A stretch of 9,149 nucleotides of DNA, taken from assembly GCA_043425375.1 (NCBI GenBank), contig JBHWQC010000162.1, positions 1-9,149 on the forward strand, read 5' to 3'. Every line of letters starts with the position of its first letter. The stretch's first letter is position 1. Positions 6,393 to 9,149 of the stretch are shown here, one piece after another. The notes under the pieces are model-generated. The model did no database searches, had not been told where the DNA came from, and saw only the letters and a program-made list of their open reading frames with translations. This DNA comes from Atopostipes sp043425375 (GTDB lineage: Bacteria > Bacillota > Bacilli > Lactobacillales > Carnobacteriaceae_A). The translations under genes and the position numbers were made by a program.

Positions 6393-6422
6393 ATTATAGC
6401 ACAAGGGGCTGGGGTTTTTGAA
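6393..6422 (-). promoter_or_regulatory. Extended -10 promoter upstream of nrdR
   Basis: A consensus -10 box TATAAT (6398-6393) is preceded by TGC, giving the extended TGnTATAAT form. A weak -35 box TTCAAA (6422-6417) lies 18 bases upstream. Transcription would start near 6386, giving a leader of about 30 bases before the nrdR ATG. CTTGT and ACAAG (6383-6387 and 6401-6405) form a short inverted repeat around the -10 box, but it does not match the NrdR box consensus. Confidence 0.7.
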
Positions 6423-6482
6423 TAGATTTTCAATTTCCAAACGGATGAGGCGGCCGGCACTATTTTGTTTGTTCAGCAAGTG

Positions 6483-7091
6483 CTATTCTTTCTCGGCAAG
6501 CGTAAAGTTCAGCCACTCTTGGATTTGTTTGATGGTCTGTTCAATCGGTCCTTGGTTGTTGATGAGTACATCCGCCCGTTTGGCTTTGTCTTCCAAAGGC
6601 ATCTGTGAATAAATCCGGTTGAGGGCATCGGTTTCTGAAAGCTGCGGGTTGCGTTTCAGCAGGCGCTCTTTTTGCGTGTCCTTATCCACATACACCACCA
6701 TTACTTCATCCACTGTGTCCTCGTAGCCCGCTTCATAAAAAAGCGGGATATCAAGTACGATGAGGGGATGTCCCTCTTTTATCAGTCGGTCCTTTTCTGC
6801 CAGTATCCGCTCTCCAATTTCCCCGTGCACGATTTGGTTTAAAGCGACTCGGCGTGAAGGCGATTCAAACACAATATCTCCGAGTTTATCGCGGTCAATT
6901 TCTCCATTCTCTAAAAGCACGTCCCCACCAAAGATGCGGCGAATCTCCTCCACCGCCGGCTCGCCTGCTTTCATTACCTCGCGAGAAATTTCATCGGCAT
7001 CAATCACTGGAATCTCTTGTTGTCTAAAAAAATCAGAGACGGTGGACTTGCCCGAGGCAATTCCACCTGTCAATCCTACTATTTTTGTCAT
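6483..7091 (-). CDS. coaE: Dephospho-CoA kinase
   Basis: CoaE catalyses the last step of coenzyme A synthesis, phosphorylating the 3'-hydroxyl of dephospho-CoA with ATP in the cytoplasm. The start is the ATG at 7091, giving 202 residues beginning MTKIVGLTGG; the 32 residues available upstream in the same frame overlap mutM and are not family-like. The P-loop GGIASGKST is at 9-17, the substrate-site pattern DADEISRE at about 31-38, and DIPLFYE near 114-120. The conserved QMPLEDKAKRAD segment lies towards the C-terminus. The gene starts five bases after the mutM stop codon with only a weak GAAAGAG ribosome binding site, so it is probably coupled to mutM. No clear terminator follows before the nrdR promoter. 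Confidence 0.96.
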   Translation of the reverse strand: MTKIVGLTGGIASGKSTVSDFFRQQEIPVIDADEISREVMKAGEPAVEEIRRIFGGDVLLENGEIDRDKLGDIVFESPSRRVALNQIVHGEIGERILAEKDRLIKEGHPLIVLDIPLFYEAGYEDTVDEVMVVYVDKDTQKERLLKRNPQLSETDALNRIYSQMPLEDKAKRADVLINNQGPIEQTIKQIQEWLNFTLAEKE

Positions 7092-7096
7092 TGTTT

Positions 7097-7942
7097 TCAC
7101 TCTTTCAACGCTTGGCAGACGGGGCAGTAATGCGTCCCGCGCCCAGCCACTTTTATCTTTTGTATTTCTGTTCCACAAGTTAAACAAGGCACACCCTCTT
7201 TGCCGTAAACTTGCAGCCGGTCTTGAAACGTCCCCACTTCACCAAAGGCATTGGCATAGGTTCGAATCGTTGTTCCTCCGCTTTTGACAGCGTCACTTAA
7301 GATCGAAAGAATCGCTTCATGGAGGCGGATTTCTTCGTCCTCGGTTAAGCGGTTGGCGGGTGTAATGGGATGCAGTTTGGCTTTATGCAACACTTCATCT
7401 GCATAAATATTTCCAATCCCTACCACCATTTCTTGATCCAGCAAGACGCCTTTAATGGCTTTGGTGCGGCGCGTTAAAAATTTACGCATTTCTTCTAACT
7501 CAAATTCTTCGGCAATGGGTTCAGGCCCTAATTTCACCAAAGACTTGTGTTTAAACTCCTCGCCTTTTGGCACCAAATACATTCGTCCGAATTTGCGCAC
7601 ATCATTGTATAACAATTTTTTGCCGCTACGGAGATAAAAAACCACATGCGTATGTTTTCCGCGTACTGGCAGTTGGCCGTTTGCTTGCGGTTCAACGAGC
7701 TGATATTTTCCTTCCATCCGCAGATGTGAAATCATCACATCCTCGGTGAAATAAAACAGTAAAAATTTTCCGCGACGGTCGATTTTTTCAATCGTTTGTC
7801 CTATTAATCGTTTAGAAAACTGGTTGAAGGCGGGCGTGCCGATAATCCGCGGCCATCTGACCTCGACTTTCTCAACCGTTTCGCCGACCACCAACTCTTC
7901 TAGTCCTCGTCTGACACTCTCAACTTCTGGTAATTCTGGCAC
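7097..7942 (-). CDS. mutM: Formamidopyrimidine-DNA glycosylase
   Basis: MutM (Fpg) removes oxidised purines such as 8-oxoguanine and cuts the abasic site by beta/delta elimination. The 281-residue protein starts MPELPEVE, in which P2 is the catalytic N-terminal proline after removal of Met and E3 the catalytic acid. K59 in RRGKFLLFYF is the conserved DNA-contacting lysine. The helix-two-turn-helix region lies around 150-220 and contains the VVGIGNIYADEVL pattern. The C-terminal zinc finger has C253, C256, C273 and C276, with R268 in GRGTHYC. The start codon is GTG, with GGAG ten bases upstream. It lies 37 bases after polA, matching the common polA-mutM-coaE arrangement of Bacillota. Confidence 0.97.
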   Translation of the reverse strand: MPELPEVESVRRGLEELVVGETVEKVEVRWPRIIGTPAFNQFSKRLIGQTIEKIDRRGKFLLFYFTEDVMISHLRMEGKYQLVEPQANGQLPVRGKHTHVVFYLRSGKKLLYNDVRKFGRMYLVPKGEEFKHKSLVKLGPEPIAEEFELEEMRKFLTRRTKAIKGVLLDQEMVVGIGNIYADEVLHKAKLHPITPANRLTEDEEIRLHEAILSILSDAVKSGGTTIRTYANAFGEVGTFQDRLQVYGKEGVPCLTCGTEIQKIKVAGRGTHYCPVCQALKE

Positions 7943-7979
7943 TCTGTGTTCGCTCCATTCTACACTTTACAACTGTCTC

Positions 7980-9149
7980 TTATAACTCATACCACGTATC
8001 GCCAGAGCCGCTCTCCACACGTAAAGGAATCGATAGCTCAATGGCCTGTTCCATGGTCTCTTCTACTAATTTCTCAAGCGCCGGCAATTCCGACTCCGGT
8101 GCTTCAAACACCAACTCATCATGCACCTGCAAAAGCATCTTAGCTTCCAGCTCTTCTTTCTCCAAGCGCTTGGCCACTTCGACCATCGCCACTTTAATAA
8201 TATCTGCCGCACTGCCTTGGATTGGCGTATTCATCGCCGTTCGTTCCGCAAATGAACGCAAGTTGAAGTTACGGGAATTAATATCCGGCAAGTAGCGTCG
8301 ACGATGGAAAATGGTTTCGACAAAGCCCGTTTCTTTCGCTTCGCGAATGATGTTGTCAATAAAATCCTTAACGCCTGGGAAACGTTCAAAGTACGTATCG
8401 ATATAGTCTTTCGCTGCTTTACGGCTGATGCCTAAACTTTCTGACAGGCCGTAGTCAGAAATCCCATAGACCACTCCAAAGTTGACCGCTTTAGCGTCTC
8501 GGCGCATATTAGGGGTGACTTCTTCAGGACTGTCCAAGCCAAAGACCCGCACCGCCGTGGTTGTGTGGACATCTTCATTGCGTTTAAAGGTTTCAATTAA
8601 ATGTTCGTCTTTTGAAATATGCGCTAAAATTCGCAGTTCAATTTGTGAATAGTCAGCCGCAAAGAGTTTCCAATTTTCTGCGCGCGGGACAAAAGCTTTT
8701 CTGACTTTGCGTCCTTCTTCTGAGCGCACCGAAATATTTTGCAAGTTTGGATTGACTGAACTTAAGCGGCCTGTACGCGTTAAAGTTTGCTGATAGCGTG
8801 TGTGGACAAGACTCGTGTCTTCCTCAATCACTTTAAGTAAACCTTCCACATAAGTGGATTGAATTTTGGCGATTTCTCGGTAATCGAGAATGTGCTCGAC
8901 AATCGGTGCGTAATCGCGCATTTTCTCTAAGACATCCGCCGCCGTTGAGTAGCCTGTTTTTGTTTTACGAATCGGTTCATAGCCCATTTTTTCAAAGAGA
9001 ATTTCGCTCAGTTGTTTGGGCGAATTGATATTAAATTCTTCACCGGCGAGTTCAAAGATATTTTCTTCAATGCCCTTTAAAACTTCCGCAAATTCAGCGT
9101 GCAAGTGTTCCAATTCTTGTCCGTCCACTTTGATGCCGTCAATTTCCAT
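7980..9149 (-). CDS. polA: DNA polymerase I, C-terminal polymerase part (cut by window edge)
   Basis: The 389 residues present form the polymerase domain of family A DNA polymerase I, which fills gaps in repair and replaces Okazaki primers. Motif A is DYSQIELR (D166 as numbered in the fragment). Motif B is RRDAKAVNFGVVYG, with R216, K220, F224 and Y228 on the O-helix. Motif C is QVHDELVFE, with D344. The phenylalanine at 224 corresponds to the family position that disfavours dideoxynucleotides. The fragment opens in the thumb-region pattern MEIDGIKVD, so its first Met is internal; whole proteins are about 880 residues and the rest lies beyond 9149. The 5'-nuclease domain and the state of the 3'-5' exonuclease domain cannot be seen. 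The frame is intact to a normal C-terminus (DTWYEL). Confidence 0.98.
   Translation of the reverse strand: MEIDGIKVDGQELEHLHAEFAEVLKGIEENIFELAGEEFNINSPKQLSEILFEKMGYEPIRKTKTGYSTAADVLEKMRDYAPIVEHILDYREIAKIQSTYVEGLLKVIEEDTSLVHTRYQQTLTRTGRLSSVNPNLQNISVRSEEGRKVRKAFVPRAENWKLFAADYSQIELRILAHISKDEHLIETFKRNEDVHTTTAVRVFGLDSPEEVTPNMRRDAKAVNFGVVYGISDYGLSESLGISRKAAKDYIDTYFERFPGVKDFIDNIIREAKETGFVETIFHRRRYLPDINSRNFNLRSFAERTAMNTPIQGSAADIIKVAMVEVAKRLEKEELEAKMLLQVHDELVFEAPESELPALEKLVEETMEQAIELSIPLRVESGSGDTWYEL

Noticed and set aside
5953..6399. 148-codon plus-strand frame opposite nrdR
   Set aside because: Antisense shadow of nrdR; no ribosome binding site and no recognisable protein features.
6383..6405. Short inverted repeat around the nrdR -10 box as an NrdR operator
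   Set aside because: Arms are only five bases and the sequence does not match the NrdR box consensus (ACACWATATATWGTGT), so autoregulation is not supported.
6760..7287. 175-codon plus-strand frame opposite coaE and mutM
   Set aside because: Shadow of two well-identified genes, serine-rich low-complexity product, no supporting signals.

Overview
The window is a chromosomal housekeeping segment from a low-to-moderate GC Gram-positive bacterium, and every gene I can support is read from the minus strand. The gene order polA - mutM - coaE - nrdR - dnaB - dnaI - (insert) - thrS follows the conserved Bacillota cluster. DnaB and DnaI of the primosome-loading type and a T-box in front of thrS also point to Bacillota. 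The compact order without gapB/speD, and a DnaI without cysteines, suggest Lactobacillales; I cannot name the genus from sequence alone.

Layout in transcription order (high to low coordinates). The window opens inside polA, with only the polymerase-domain part present. mutM and coaE follow closely; together these cover DNA synthesis, base-excision repair and coenzyme A synthesis. An extended -10 promoter then begins a second unit: nrdR (repressor of ribonucleotide reductase genes), dnaB and dnaI (replication initiation and helicase loading), and a small GtrA-family membrane protein. These genes abut or overlap by a few bases. A well-formed promoter just after the GtrA gene drives a T-box leader with a tRNA-sensing antiterminator/terminator switch, and then thrS (threonyl-tRNA synthetase). 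A strong hairpin terminator follows about 170 bases after thrS, and a small gene of unknown function lies beyond it.

The coding part is orthodox. The unexplained structure is in the non-coding DNA on both sides of thrS. Between the T-box terminator and the thrS start there are four to five degenerate tandem copies of a ~40-base unit. Across the thrS stop codon and its 3' region there is a second ~40-base tandem array of four units. Each of its units is an inverted pair, so the arms alternate in orientation about every 20 bases and can form mutually exclusive hairpins. The two arrays share a period but little obvious sequence. I saw no mobile element, CRISPR array, tRNA, rRNA or defence system, and I do not claim a new system; the arrays are the best candidates for a second look.
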